DNA of 11,719 bases from Deltaproteobacteria bacterium (GTDB lineage Bacteria; Desulfobacterota; Desulfuromonadia; Geobacterales; Pseudopelobacteraceae). Below are positions 1 to 9,000 of this stretch, in pieces. The translations under genes and the position numbers were made by a program. The stretch lies in NCBI GenBank assembly GCA_016219145.1, contig JACRCG010000182.1, positions 1-11,719 on the forward strand, written 5' to 3'. The first letter of the stretch is position 1; every line of letters starts with the position of its first letter. The notes under the pieces are model-generated. The model made no database searches and was not told where the DNA came from. It worked only from the letters and a program-made list of their open reading frames with translations.

Positions 1-220
1 CGAAACCATCCAGAGCCAGAATAAAACCGCCGGCATGCGCCGAAACAGATGTAAGGGTAATCTCTTTCAAGCCGCCGTTTTTCGCTCTCAGCAAAACAGT
101 TTCAGCGGACTGCAGGCTTTCGATATTACCGGAATACGAGTAGAGCTTTAAAAACCCTCGGATCCCGTGAGTGGAGCTGATCTTTCCAACCGGAATCAAT
201 TCATCTTGCAAATGATTCAC
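1..220 (-). CDS. rimM: Ribosome maturation factor RimM, N-terminal part (cut by window edge)
   Basis: RimM binds ribosomal protein S19 and helps assemble the head of the 30S subunit in the cytoplasm. The 73 visible codons translate to an opening with the motif IPVGKISSTHGIRGFLKL at about residues 9-26, the hallmark G-x-HG-[IL]-[RK]-G strand of the RimM N-terminal beta-barrel. The C-terminal PRC-barrel half lies beyond the left edge. The start is a GTG that directly follows the TAG stop of the KH-domain gene with no spacing, so translation is probably coupled; no strong Shine-Dalgarno is visible. In this operon type, trmD and rplS usually follow. The gene has no promoter of its own here and should depend on the ffh promoter. 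Identity is firm from the motif and position; the exact start is less certain. Confidence 0.93.
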   Translation of the reverse strand, partial: MNHLQDELIPVGKISSTHGIRGFLKLYSYSGNIESLQSAETVLLRAKNGGLKEITLTSVSAHAGGFILALDGF

Positions 221-451
221 CTATTCTACAATCTTGAGAACTGCCTTCTTGTTGCCCTTGGTAGACACTGCGTTCAGGATGGTGCGGATTGCCTTGGCGG
301 TACGCCCTTCCTTGCCGATAATGCGCCCCATATCCTCCTTGGCGACCGTAAGCTTGATCACCAGAGTTTCATCTTCCGTTTCCTCGGTGGCGTTGACCTG
401 AGCAGGGTCGTCAACCAGTGCCTTCGCGATGGTTTCAACAAGCGTCTTCAT
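221..451 (-). CDS. khpA: KH-domain RNA-binding protein KhpA (YlqC family)
   Basis: This 76-residue protein is a single KH domain, the usual size of KhpA. The GxxG RNA-binding loop is visible as GRIIGKEGR, with GKEG at residues 46-49, followed by the helix TAKAIRTIL. KhpA family members bind RNA in the cytoplasm, often as a dimer with KhpB, and affect cell size, division or sRNA function in the species studied; the role here is inferred. I chose the ATG whose upstream sequence carries GAGGG about 8 nt away. A TTG five codons upstream is in frame, but it overlaps that ribosome-binding site, so it is less likely. The gene sits between rpsP (61 nt upstream) and rimM (stop and start adjoin), the common rpsP-KH-rimM order in many bacteria. 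Confidence 0.93.
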   Translation of the reverse strand: MKTLVETIAKALVDDPAQVNATEETEDETLVIKLTVAKEDMGRIIGKEGRTAKAIRTILNAVSTKGNKKAVLKIVE

Positions 452-512
452 GGCGGTATCCCTCAATTCACGTAGAATGACCGGCGGACCGGGATGGAAT
501 GGATACGGTCTG

Positions 513-779
513 CTATGCTGCCTGGGCTGCTAATTTCTCTAAAACGCCGGCATTCTTGAGGAGCTGGCGGACAGTGTCGGTGGGCTGTGCGCCCTTTACG
601 AGCCATGCCAGAGCTTTTTCCTCGTTCAGCTTGACCGCTGCCGGGTTCTTGGTTGGATCATACGTACCGACATTTTCAATGAAACTTCCGTCTCTGCGGC
701 TACGCCCGTCAGCAACTACTATCTGGTAAAACGGTCTTTTTTTTGCGCCTGCACGGGCAAGCCTGATCTTTGTTGCCAT
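513..779 (-). CDS. rpsP: 30S ribosomal protein S16
   Basis: S16 binds 16S rRNA and stabilises the lower body of the 30S subunit. The 88-residue product begins MATKIRLARAGAKKRPFYQI and continues VVADGRSRRDGSFIENVGTYDP, the highly conserved S16 N-terminal half. The length is normal for the family. The start is secured by a perfect AGGAGG six bases before the ATG. The C terminus ends in an Ala-rich tail, which varies in this family. The gene lies 58 nt downstream of ffh and upstream of khpA and rimM on the same strand with no terminator between them, so it is almost certainly part of one transcript. No oddities are seen. Confidence 0.98.
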   Translation of the reverse strand: MATKIRLARAGAKKRPFYQIVVADGRSRRDGSFIENVGTYDPTKNPAAVKLNEEKALAWLVKGAQPTDTVRQLLKNAGVLEKLAAQAA

Positions 780-837
780 TTTTGATTCCTCCTGATTTTT
801 CCTTCGATTGTTAGTAATCCATACGTAGCGATAAATG

Positions 838-2199
838 CTATCGGAACGGCATCATTCCCTTGCCGAATCCTCCCATACTTTTCATCAGTCCTTTTGGCCC
901 AAGTTTCTGTAGTTGCTTCATCATCTTCTGCGCCTCAGTGAAGCGCTTGAGAAGCTGATTCACTTCCGGCACCGTAGTGCCGCTCCCTTTGGCAATCCGC
1001 AACCGGCGACTACCGTTGATAATGCTGTGGTTGGCGCGCTCGCCAGGCGTCATGGAGCGGATTATGGCTTCAATTCTCTTGATTTCGTTTTCACTCGGCT
1101 GGGCGCCTTTCATCTGCTTCATCATCTTGCCCATGCCGGGGATCATCCCCATGATCGATTCCATCGATCCCAACTTTTTGATCTGCTGCATCTGGTTCAG
1201 AAAATCTTCCAGATCGAACTGGTTTTTCTTGAGTTTTTGCTGTAGCAGTTCAGCTTCTTTGCCGTCAAATACGGATTGAGCCTTTTCAACCAGGGTAAGT
1301 ACATCACCCATGCCCAGGATACGCGAAACAAGCCGGTCGGCATGGAACACTTCAAGAGCATCCAGCTTCTCGCCCAGGCCTGCAAATTTGATCGGTTTTC
1401 CGGTAACGGCCCTGATTGAGAGGGCTGCGCCCCCCTTTGCGTCTCCATCAAGCTTGGAGAGCACGACGCCGCTGATATCAAGAAGATCATTAAAGCCGAC
1501 AGCCACATTGACCGCTTCCTGGCCGGTCATGGCATCAGCTACCAGCAAAATCTCGCGCGGCAGAACTGCGGCCTTGATCTCGGCCAGCTCGTTCATCAGG
1601 AAATCGTCAATCTGATGACGACCAGCCGTGTCCAGAATTACGGTGTCGTAGCCATTCAGCTCGGCAAACTTCATGGCGTTGGTGCAAATATCAACAGGCT
1701 TCTGATCGGCCGAGGAGTTGAATACCTCAAGACCCAGCTGGCGACCAACTGTTTTGAGCTGTTCAATAGCGGCCGGGCGATAGATGTCGGCCGGTACCAG
1801 CAGTGGCCGACGTCTCTGCTTCTTGAGCAGATTGCCCAGCTTGCCGCACGTGGTAGTTTTTCCGGCCCCCTGCAGACCGACCATCATGATCGCTACCGGT
1901 GGCTTTGCTGCCAGATCAAGCGAATTATCTTCGCCGCCTCCCATGACGGAAACCAGCTCATCATGGACGATCCTGATAACCTGCTGTCCGGGCGACAGAC
2001 TGGTAAGTACTTGTGTGCCGACCGCTTTAAGGCGGACATTTTCGACAAAATCCCTGACAACCTTGAAGTTGACGTCAGCCTCAAGCAGGGCCAGGCGAAC
2101 TTCGCGCAGAGCCTCCTTGATATTGTCCTCGGTCATTACCCCTTGACCGCGGAGCTTTTTAAAGACTGATTCGAGTTTGTCGGAAAGGTTGTCAAACAT
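838..2199 (-). CDS. ffh: Signal recognition particle protein Ffh (SRP54)
   Basis: Ffh is the GTPase and signal-sequence-binding subunit of the bacterial signal recognition particle. With 4.5S RNA and the receptor FtsY it delivers nascent membrane proteins to SecYEG. The 453-residue product has normal length. An N-terminal four-helix domain (about 1-90) precedes the GTPase domain, with P-loop GLQGAGKTT at 108-116, DTAGR at 190-194 and SKLDGDAKGG from 248. The methionine-rich M domain fills the C-terminal third, with MGMIPGMGKMMKQMKG and the RNA-binding segment INGSRRLRIAKGSGT. The ATG start lacks a strong Shine-Dalgarno but matches the conserved MFDNLSDKLE opening. It is the first gene of the ffh-rpsP-khpA-rimM operon and has a good promoter 48 nt upstream. 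Confidence 0.99.
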   Translation of the reverse strand: MFDNLSDKLESVFKKLRGQGVMTEDNIKEALREVRLALLEADVNFKVVRDFVENVRLKAVGTQVLTSLSPGQQVIRIVHDELVSVMGGGEDNSLDLAAKPPVAIMMVGLQGAGKTTTCGKLGNLLKKQRRRPLLVPADIYRPAAIEQLKTVGRQLGLEVFNSSADQKPVDICTNAMKFAELNGYDTVILDTAGRHQIDDFLMNELAEIKAAVLPREILLVADAMTGQEAVNVAVGFNDLLDISGVVLSKLDGDAKGGAALSIRAVTGKPIKFAGLGEKLDALEVFHADRLVSRILGMGDVLTLVEKAQSVFDGKEAELLQQKLKKNQFDLEDFLNQMQQIKKLGSMESIMGMIPGMGKMMKQMKGAQPSENEIKRIEAIIRSMTPGERANHSIINGSRRLRIAKGSGTTVPEVNQLLKRFTEAQKMMKQLQKLGPKGLMKSMGGFGKGMMPFR

Positions 2200-2246
2200 C
2201 TTGGGTTATACTGCCCCGGCTGCTAAGGATATGCCAAAAGGGGATC

Positions 2247-2276
2247 ACTATAAGGGGTTATCAGCCTGACTGTCAA
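2247..2276 (-). promoter_or_regulatory. Sigma70-type promoter for the ffh operon
   Basis: On the minus strand a perfect -35 TTGACA (2271-2276) is separated by 18 nt from TATAGT (2247-2252), a 5-of-6 match to the -10 consensus. It points towards ffh, whose ATG lies about 48 nt downstream of the -10, leaving a leader of roughly 40 nt. It sits directly upstream of the first gene of the operon. This is a sequence match only; no start site is proven. Confidence 0.72.
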
Positions 2277-2294
2277 GAACTAATTGTTTTTAGG

Positions 2295-2432
2295 GACTTG
2301 GAAGATACTGATGTACCGGATTTTACGCTCGGATTCGGTCCTGATTTGATGCCGCTGATTGAACAAAACCGCAGGCGCAGCATAAGCTGCGGTGAGGATT
2401 TTGTGATTGAAGGGGCGGCAAGGACGACTTGA
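2295..2432 (+). other. Plus-strand coding-like stretch, possible gene remnant
   Basis: In the gap between ffh and yedF, one plus-strand frame stays open to a TGA at 2430-2432 and reads like protein, with segments such as DVPDFTLGFGPDLMPLIEQ and ISCGEDFVIEGA. It has no good start codon or ribosome-binding site: a TTG at 2298 and an ATG at 2349 are the only candidates. The frame runs on upstream through the ffh promoter. The antisense reading is Ser/Pro-rich, as expected for the shadow of a real frame. I do not recognise the family. It may be the 3' end of a decayed gene or a chance open frame. Confidence 0.18.
2361..2392 (-). terminator. Possible intrinsic terminator downstream of yedF
   Basis: On the minus strand CCGCAG (2387-2392) pairs with CTGCGG (2369-2374), followed by TTTTGTTC. 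This hairpin with a short U-rich tail lies about 80 nt after the yedF stop. The stem is only 6 bp with a 12-nt loop, so it is weak. Its position between the yedF stop and the ffh promoter supports the call. Confidence 0.35.
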
Positions 2433-2472
2433 AGGCGAGATGTAAATGGTATGTTAGTGTTTGCCGAGTCCC

Positions 2473-3051
2473 TTATAACCGTATTACCCGGACGTTGGAC
2501 AGAGTGGTTTCTACGGTAGTGAGCATGTTGGTGGTGCCTCCGGAGAGCAGTTTGTCCTTTTTGCCGAAGAAGTCGAGGCAAAGACCGCACGACAGAATTT
2601 CTACGCCCATACCGGCCAGTTTGCCGAGCGCTTCCAGCACAGCCGAGCCTTCCGTAGTCAAGTGTACACCGCTGTTCATGAACAGCAGGCGCGAAGGAAG
2701 ATTGCCGGTTTCCAGCAGTGTGTGGATAAAATTCTTCATCAACAGGCGACCAAGTTCATCCGGACCATCACCAAGGCGATCAGAGGTAATCAGAAAAACC
2801 GTTTCAGCAGATTCAACGCTAGCCGTTGGTTTTACAGCAGCCGATACTCCATGCGTAATGGACAATGCCCAGGCAGCATCGCACTGTTCTTCCGACACAT
2901 TAAAGCCCCGGTTAACAGCAAAACGGGTGACATTCTCGCGCGGAGCTCCGTCGTCAAGCAGAACTCGAACCTCCCCCAGCTCTTCAAGTGTTCTTTTGAC
3001 GGTAATTACCGGGGCCGGGCAGGCCATGTTTCTGCAATCAATCGTATTCAC
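2473..3051 (-). CDS. yedF: Sulfurtransferase-like selenium metabolism protein YedF
   Basis: The 192-residue product has two parts. Residues 1-70 are a TusA-like domain with the signature CRNMACPAPVI, where Cys11 in CPAP is the expected persulfide or selenide carrier. Residues 83-192 are a DsrE/DsrF-like domain with ITSDRLGDG, LLFMNSGVHL and a CxxC-like CGLC at 155-158. This TusA-DsrE fusion is the YedF architecture, which occurs in organisms with selenium traits; the exact reaction is not established, and sulfur or selenium relay is inferred. The start is GTG, supported by GAGGT about 8 nt upstream. The DUF3343 gene lies 11 nt upstream on the same strand, a frequent partner, so the two are probably co-transcribed and may exchange S or Se between cysteines. 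Confidence 0.9.
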   Translation of the reverse strand: MNTIDCRNMACPAPVITVKRTLEELGEVRVLLDDGAPRENVTRFAVNRGFNVSEEQCDAAWALSITHGVSAAVKPTASVESAETVFLITSDRLGDGPDELGRLLMKNFIHTLLETGNLPSRLLFMNSGVHLTTEGSAVLEALGKLAGMGVEILSCGLCLDFFGKKDKLLSGGTTNMLTTVETTLSNVRVIRL

Positions 3052-3062
3052 AAAGCGTTACC

Positions 3063-3347
3063 TCACTGTGATGAAATATTTTCGCTATTGGTCCAGACGG
3101 TTTCATACACTCCGCCGCTCATGCGCCGACAGACGAAAGCCGGCAGAAGTTTCTCACGGTCAAGTGCCTGCATGATGCTGTCGTTGCTGTCGTCGCAGAA
3201 TCTGAGCGCCAGGCCGCAGTCGGTCGAAAGCGCCCGTGGCGCCGGAATCAGCAGAATCGGGAGACCGAGCTTTTTCAGGACATCTTCAGCCTTCATAACC
3301 CGATGGGCAGAGTTGAATACCGCCAGCAGGTGTCCTTCCTGAATCAT
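3063..3347 (-). CDS. DUF3343 family protein (putative Se/S carrier-like)
   Basis: This small protein of about 94 residues has the DUF3343 pattern: a beta strand LLAVFNSAHRVMKAEDVLKK near the N terminus, then LIPAPRALSTDCGLALRF with the conserved S-x-D-C-G-L motif (Cys44). A second cysteine follows at 51. The family is described as a putative Se/S carrier and often sits beside yedF, as it does here with an 11-nt gap. The function is inferred from this pairing; a cysteine-based carrier or donor role is plausible. I chose the ATG at 3347 because GGAG lies 9 nt upstream. An in-frame ATG at 3362 would add five residues (MENRT) and has only a weak AAGG upstream. It is the first gene of a two-gene operon transcribed away from the membrane-protein operon. 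Confidence 0.85.
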   Translation of the reverse strand: MIQEGHLLAVFNSAHRVMKAEDVLKKLGLPILLIPAPRALSTDCGLALRFCDDSNDSIMQALDREKLLPAFVCRRMSGGVYETVWTNSENISSQ

Positions 3348-3385
3348 TGTGCGATTCTCCATGATTTGGGCGCCTTATGTAATGC

Positions 3386-3404
3386 AATCGGTATAAAGCC
3401 GATT
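3386..3404. promoter_or_regulatory. Palindrome in a divergent intergenic region, candidate operator
   Basis: AATCGG-N7-CCGATT is a perfect 6-bp inverted repeat. It sits between the divergent DUF3343-yedF and membrane-protein operons, and its right end overlaps the first two bases of the plus-strand -35 box at 3403. That is a typical place for a repressor site. No regulator is encoded nearby, so the binding protein is unknown and the palindrome may be chance. Confidence 0.3.
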
Positions 3405-3431
3405 GACAAACTGTATACGACTTTCTACTAT
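3403..3431 (+). promoter_or_regulatory. Sigma70-type promoter for the membrane protein-DUF721 operon
   Basis: A perfect -35 TTGACA (3403-3408), a 17-nt spacer and TACTAT as -10 (3426-3431) lie 19 nt before the ATG at 3451. The predicted RNA start near 3438 leaves a very short leader that still holds the AAGGAG ribosome-binding site. Among the best promoter matches in the window. Confidence 0.72.
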
Positions 3432-3450
3432 GCCCGAAAAGGAGTGGTAC

Positions 3451-3717
3451 ATGCAAGACTCAATCCCTCTGCTCGGAACGGTCGTGCTGGCATTTGTAAT
3501 CAGCATTCCGTGCGGTTATCTGCGGCAGAACTTCAGAAAATACTCGTTCATGTGGTTTTTTCTCATACATGTTCCTATCCCGTTTATTGTGTTGTTGCGG
3601 GTCAAGGCCGGTGTCAGCTGGCATTACATCCCCTTGACCCTGGCCGGTTCGATTGCTGGTCAGTTATTGGGCGGAATTATCAGTCGCCGGAGAAAACAGG
3701 ATGGCAAAACGGTCTAG
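3451..3717 (+). CDS. Small three-helix inner-membrane protein, unknown function
   Basis: The 88-residue product is mostly hydrophobic, with three likely membrane helices at about 5-24, 33-51 and 58-77. A basic loop (RQNFRK) lies between helices 1 and 2, and the tail SRRRKQ is strongly basic. By the positive-inside rule the tail is cytoplasmic. There is no cleavable signal peptide. I do not recognise a named family, and no catalytic residues stand out. The start is fixed by AAGGAG six bases before the ATG; an upstream in-frame start at 3403 would fall inside the promoter and is rejected. The gene overlaps the DUF721 gene by 17 nt, so the two are translated from one message, which suggests but does not prove a shared role. 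Confidence 0.75.
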   Translation: MQDSIPLLGTVVLAFVISIPCGYLRQNFRKYSFMWFFLIHVPIPFIVLLRVKAGVSWHYIPLTLAGSIAGQLLGGIISRRRKQDGKTV

Positions 3718-4174
3718 AATGAGCTTCCCCAGGCCGTTGCCGGGGCTTTTGCAGGAAAGCTTCCAGACACTCGGTCTGGCAGAAAGATTACGTGACGCCG
3801 AAATCTGGCGGATCTGGCCGGATGTGGTTGGCGCTGTCGTAGCTGCCCGTGCCCAGCCCATGCGAATCATCAACGGCACCCTGACGGTAGCGGTGTCGAG
3901 TGCGCCATGGATGCAGGAACTTCGTTTCATGACCGGCATGATGAAGGAAAAACTGAACGGCCGCCTCGGCTCGGAGGTGGTTCGTGAGATAGTCCTTAAA
4001 GCCGGAAGAGTGGATACACCCGCAATTGAGGCCACAGAAGAGCCCCTCCACAAAAAACGCCTGACCCCCCGCCAGAAAGCATTGATAGAAGAACAGGCAG
4101 CGGAAATCTCCGATCCTGAAACCCGCCAGGCCTTTGCTGAACTTATGAAAACCAGTATGGAATACCCTGCCTGA
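3701..4174 (+). CDS. DUF721 (DciA-like) family protein
   Basis: The 157-residue product matches the DUF721 pattern in its first half: W at 36 and 39, then PDVVGAVVAARAQP, IINGTLTVAVSSAPWMQEL (about 56-74), with the conserved aromatic and L-x-V-x-V-x-S-x-x-W spacing. DUF721 includes DciA, the ancestral loader of the replicative helicase DnaB, so a role in replication initiation or nucleic-acid binding is possible. Not all members are proven loaders, and I do not assign the symbol. The C-terminal third (LTPRQKALIEEQAAEI) is helical and charged. The ATG at 3701 has GGAG 8 nt upstream and overlaps the membrane-protein gene by 17 nt. A longer start at 3653 has no ribosome-binding site. The stop directly adjoins the stop of convergent ettA. 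Confidence 0.82.
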   Translation: MAKRSRMSFPRPLPGLLQESFQTLGLAERLRDAEIWRIWPDVVGAVVAARAQPMRIINGTLTVAVSSAPWMQELRFMTGMMKEKLNGRLGSEVVREIVLKAGRVDTPAIEATEEPLHKKRLTPRQKALIEEQAAEISDPETRQAFAELMKTSMEYPA

Positions 4175-5854
<1,680 letters not shown>

Positions 5855-5891
5855 CTTGCGCCTCCTGATTGTCATAAATAGCTGAACAGCT

Positions 5892-5920
5892 CTTTTACCG
5901 CCGCGCCGCGCCACTGTCAA
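5892..5920 (-). promoter_or_regulatory. Sigma70-type promoter for ettA
   Basis: On the minus strand, -35 TTGACA (5915-5920), a 17-nt GC-rich spacer and TAAAAG (5892-5897, 4 of 6 matches) lie about 38 nt before the ettA ATG. The perfect -35 and spacing make this credible, and it argues against the longer ettA start at 6013. Confidence 0.6.
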
Positions 5921-6002
5921 CCGCTTTGGATCTTTACAGCCGCAATTGATGTTCGGAGTTTCCGGACGGAAACTAGCCGGGAACATCGTTTGGGTGGAAC
6001 GG

Positions 6003-6031
6003 TTGTAGAGCATGCTGTTTTGTGGTATTTA
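6003..6031 (+). promoter_or_regulatory. Weak candidate promoter for the large exported protein
   Basis: TTGTAG (6003-6008), a 17-nt spacer and TATTTA (6026-6031) lie about 58 nt before the ATG at 6090. Both boxes are imperfect (4 of 6 each). It is the best match I can find in this divergent gap, but it is not compelling. Confidence 0.28.
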
Positions 6032-6089
6032 TTCAACATTAAGAGTAAAACCGATTCAGCAGAGATATCGAAAGAGCGGGGTGTGAGGT

Positions 6090-9000
6090 ATGAAGTGCTT
6101 TCAGACCGGAATCATAGCTGTATTGCTGGCTGCCGTTTTCACATCTCTGCCTTTTGCCGCAGATGCTGATCAGGAAAAACTCCTGTTCGGATCCAAGGCT
6201 GGCGCATCGGTTCACAACAAGCCTTCCGCTGCCACAGTTTTCACTCTGACAGAACCTGGGCATATCACCCGGATATTTACTTTTCACTGGAACTACGGTC
6301 TTGGCGCTACTCCCGGAACTATCAGCATAGTTGATCAAAAAAACGGCCATGTCATGGGGCTCTGGAAAGCTGTCGGAACCTCGAGAGAACCGGACAGTTT
6401 CCAGGGTGCCGCACAGCAGGCCCCTCCTTTCCTGTACTGGTCGGTCAGGGCGGACATCAATCTGCCGGCCGGCAGCTATGAGGTCGTGGATTCCGCCCCC
6501 TCATCATGGTCAACCAGCTCTGAAATCGGGAACAAGGGCTATGTCATGGTGTTCGGCGAACCTCTGAAAACTGCGGAACCCGAAGCGGCGCCGGTTGCCG
6601 CGAAAGTTGAGCCGCTGCCGTATCAGAAACAGTTCAAGAGCCAGAATGCCGAACTCCCTCCACTTCTTATTCAGCAGAAGAGTGTCACCGAAGCTCTCAA
6701 TCCTGACGTTCTCGCCGGAGGCCGTCCGGGCGGTGACGTGCTGGCTACCAAGGCGCTCATGCGAACGCTGGTCGGGCCTCTGGACGCCGGGCAGGAGAAA
6801 GTCTTTAATGCCCAGTATGCCTCCGCCTATGCAAACCCGACCCCGAAAATCGCCAACCGGCATAAAAAGCTGAACAAAAGCCTGATCAGCGCGATAACCG
6901 AGCGTGAACTGATGCTGCAGTCCCTGCGCGAATATGACGCTTCAATGGAGCAGGTCGCAATTGCCGAAGCGATGGGTGATCAGGAGTCCAGAGAAGAGGC
7001 GCTTTCCATTGCCGATATCAACAACAGGATGCTGCAGATATGGGCTGCGAATATGGAAAAATATGCCGCTGAGGCTGGCAAAGCCGATCAGGCCGATAAA
7101 GCGGTACAGCCTGATCTGCCGCAGACAGTAGGATCGCAGGCTTACCGTGATGCAGTGAAGGTTACATCCGAGGCGGCCAATGCGGGTGCCAAAGAACCGG
7201 TAGATGCCGGCTATCTGGGTAAGTGGGTACAGTACAAAAACGTTTCCCACGAGGCGATCAGCTGGACTCCGGCCTACATTCCGAAGCATACCAGTTCGAT
7301 CTCCGAATCAAATGCAACAGCCGATTTTACGTTTCTTGATCATGGTATGAGCGGCCGCCATCAGGCGGATGAGGAATTGCACAGAAAGCTCAAGATGTCC
7401 TGGGAAAAGCCGCCTCAGGAGGTGTATGTCTACTCGGATCGAGCCAAGGCGGCTGCTGATCCGTCCGCACGCTTCAGGATCAGGGGGGCAATTGAGCAGA
7501 CGGTAACATATTCGCCGGCGGAATACGGCAGCAAGCCTTATGCCCCCTTCGATCGTACCAGAGCCAGTTTAGTGGCTGAGATAAGGCTTACAAGCAAGGA
7601 AATCCCCGGAAACGACAGCGGCTGGGGGGGGATGATATCGCTGACCGGAGGAAAGAACTCGGCCTCGGTAGAAATCAACAGGGATCCAACGAAGACGAAA
7701 CATTCAGATACCTTTGAAGCGGAGTTTACTCCTGATTCCGGCAGCTGCTGCAATGACAAACTGCTTCTGGGGGTGAAATTCAGCTTTTACCACGGATATT
7801 CGATCTTCTATTACAAATGGGTTCCTCCGCAGCCCAAAACAGAAGTTGTGAAAGAGTTCTTGCCTGACAGGAGTCTGGATGCTGAGAAGAACGAAGCGAT
7901 CAGAGAACATCTGACCAACATACACTACGCCGAAAAGGCGATTGCCGGTTACAGGCAGGATCTGGCCAATGCGAAAGACGCAGCTGCAGCAGACCGGATC
8001 CGCTTCAACATCGTCCACCTCGAACAGGATATCCATGATTCAAATGATCTGATCGAGTCAATCAAGACCGGCAAGATAGTGCATACCCGTGGACCCTGGG
8101 AGCAGCATGCCGAGGCGGTGGCGGCTCAAAAATCGCGCGAGCTGGCCGAAACCGCCCGCCGGGGACAGCAGATGCAGGCTTCGGCGCTCAAGATGGCAAA
8201 AGTGCTGGGTCAGTATTCCCCTGATGAAGCCAGAAAGGCGCACGAGCTGATTCTTAAACAGATCAGCACCGGCCTGTACCAGAAAGGCGGAGCGGAAAAG
8301 GCCCAGAAAGCGCTGGCCGAAATATATGGAATGACCAACGCCAGCTGCCGTAAAGCCCAGTCTGAAAGGGTTCAGGAACAGGAAATCGCGGCTGAGTCGG
8401 CTGACCGGGCGGCCCGCAACCTGCGCTATGTCGAGGGGCTGAAAAAAGGAGCAGATACAGCCGTCTTCATCGGTACGATTTTTACGCCGATGGGACCGGG
8501 CGCCGTGATCTCGATTGCGTATGAAGGGGCCACGGTCGGAGTTGAAAAGGGGCCGCTGGAGGCACTCAAAGTCATGGCCAAGGATGCTGCCGCCATGGCG
8601 ACCATGGTCGGGGCGATGAAGGGCGGGCAGGCGCTTTACAGCAAATTTATCAATCCAAAATCTGCTGCTAATGTGAAAGAGGCGTTTGCCGCCGCCAAAT
8701 TTCAGGAAGAGATGAAGTTTAATCAGGCGCTGGCAGAACGTGTCAAGGAGACCCAGGCAGCGGTCAGCAGCGCTCATAAGGCCGGCGCGACAGCCGAGCA
8801 GATTGCAATGCGCGAAGCGGCCGCCGCCGAAGCGGTTTCAGCGGCCAACTCCAGCACTCTGGCCAAGCGCATCCTGAAAAATGAGCTTAATCAGGCCCAG
8901 GAAGGTTTCAACGCCGCCAAGAAACAGTTTCTTGCGACGGCTGGAAACCCGGAGGCTTCAAAAATTGCCAAAGCCAACCTGGCCGAAGCCGGTCGGCTGC

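Noticed and set aside
1615..2169. 184-codon plus-strand frame inside ffh
   Set aside because: It is antisense to the conserved GTPase domain of ffh and matches no known protein pattern.
2429..3175. 248-codon plus-strand open frame over yedF and part of the DUF3343 gene
   Set aside because: The product is Ser/Arg/Thr-rich with no domain pattern, and it spans two convincing genes on the other strand. It has no promoter or ribosome-binding site.
5855..6013. 53-residue N-terminal extension of EttA
   Set aside because: The internal ATG at 5854 has a perfect AGGAGG and gives normal EttA length. The extension contains the probable promoter and unrelated sequence.
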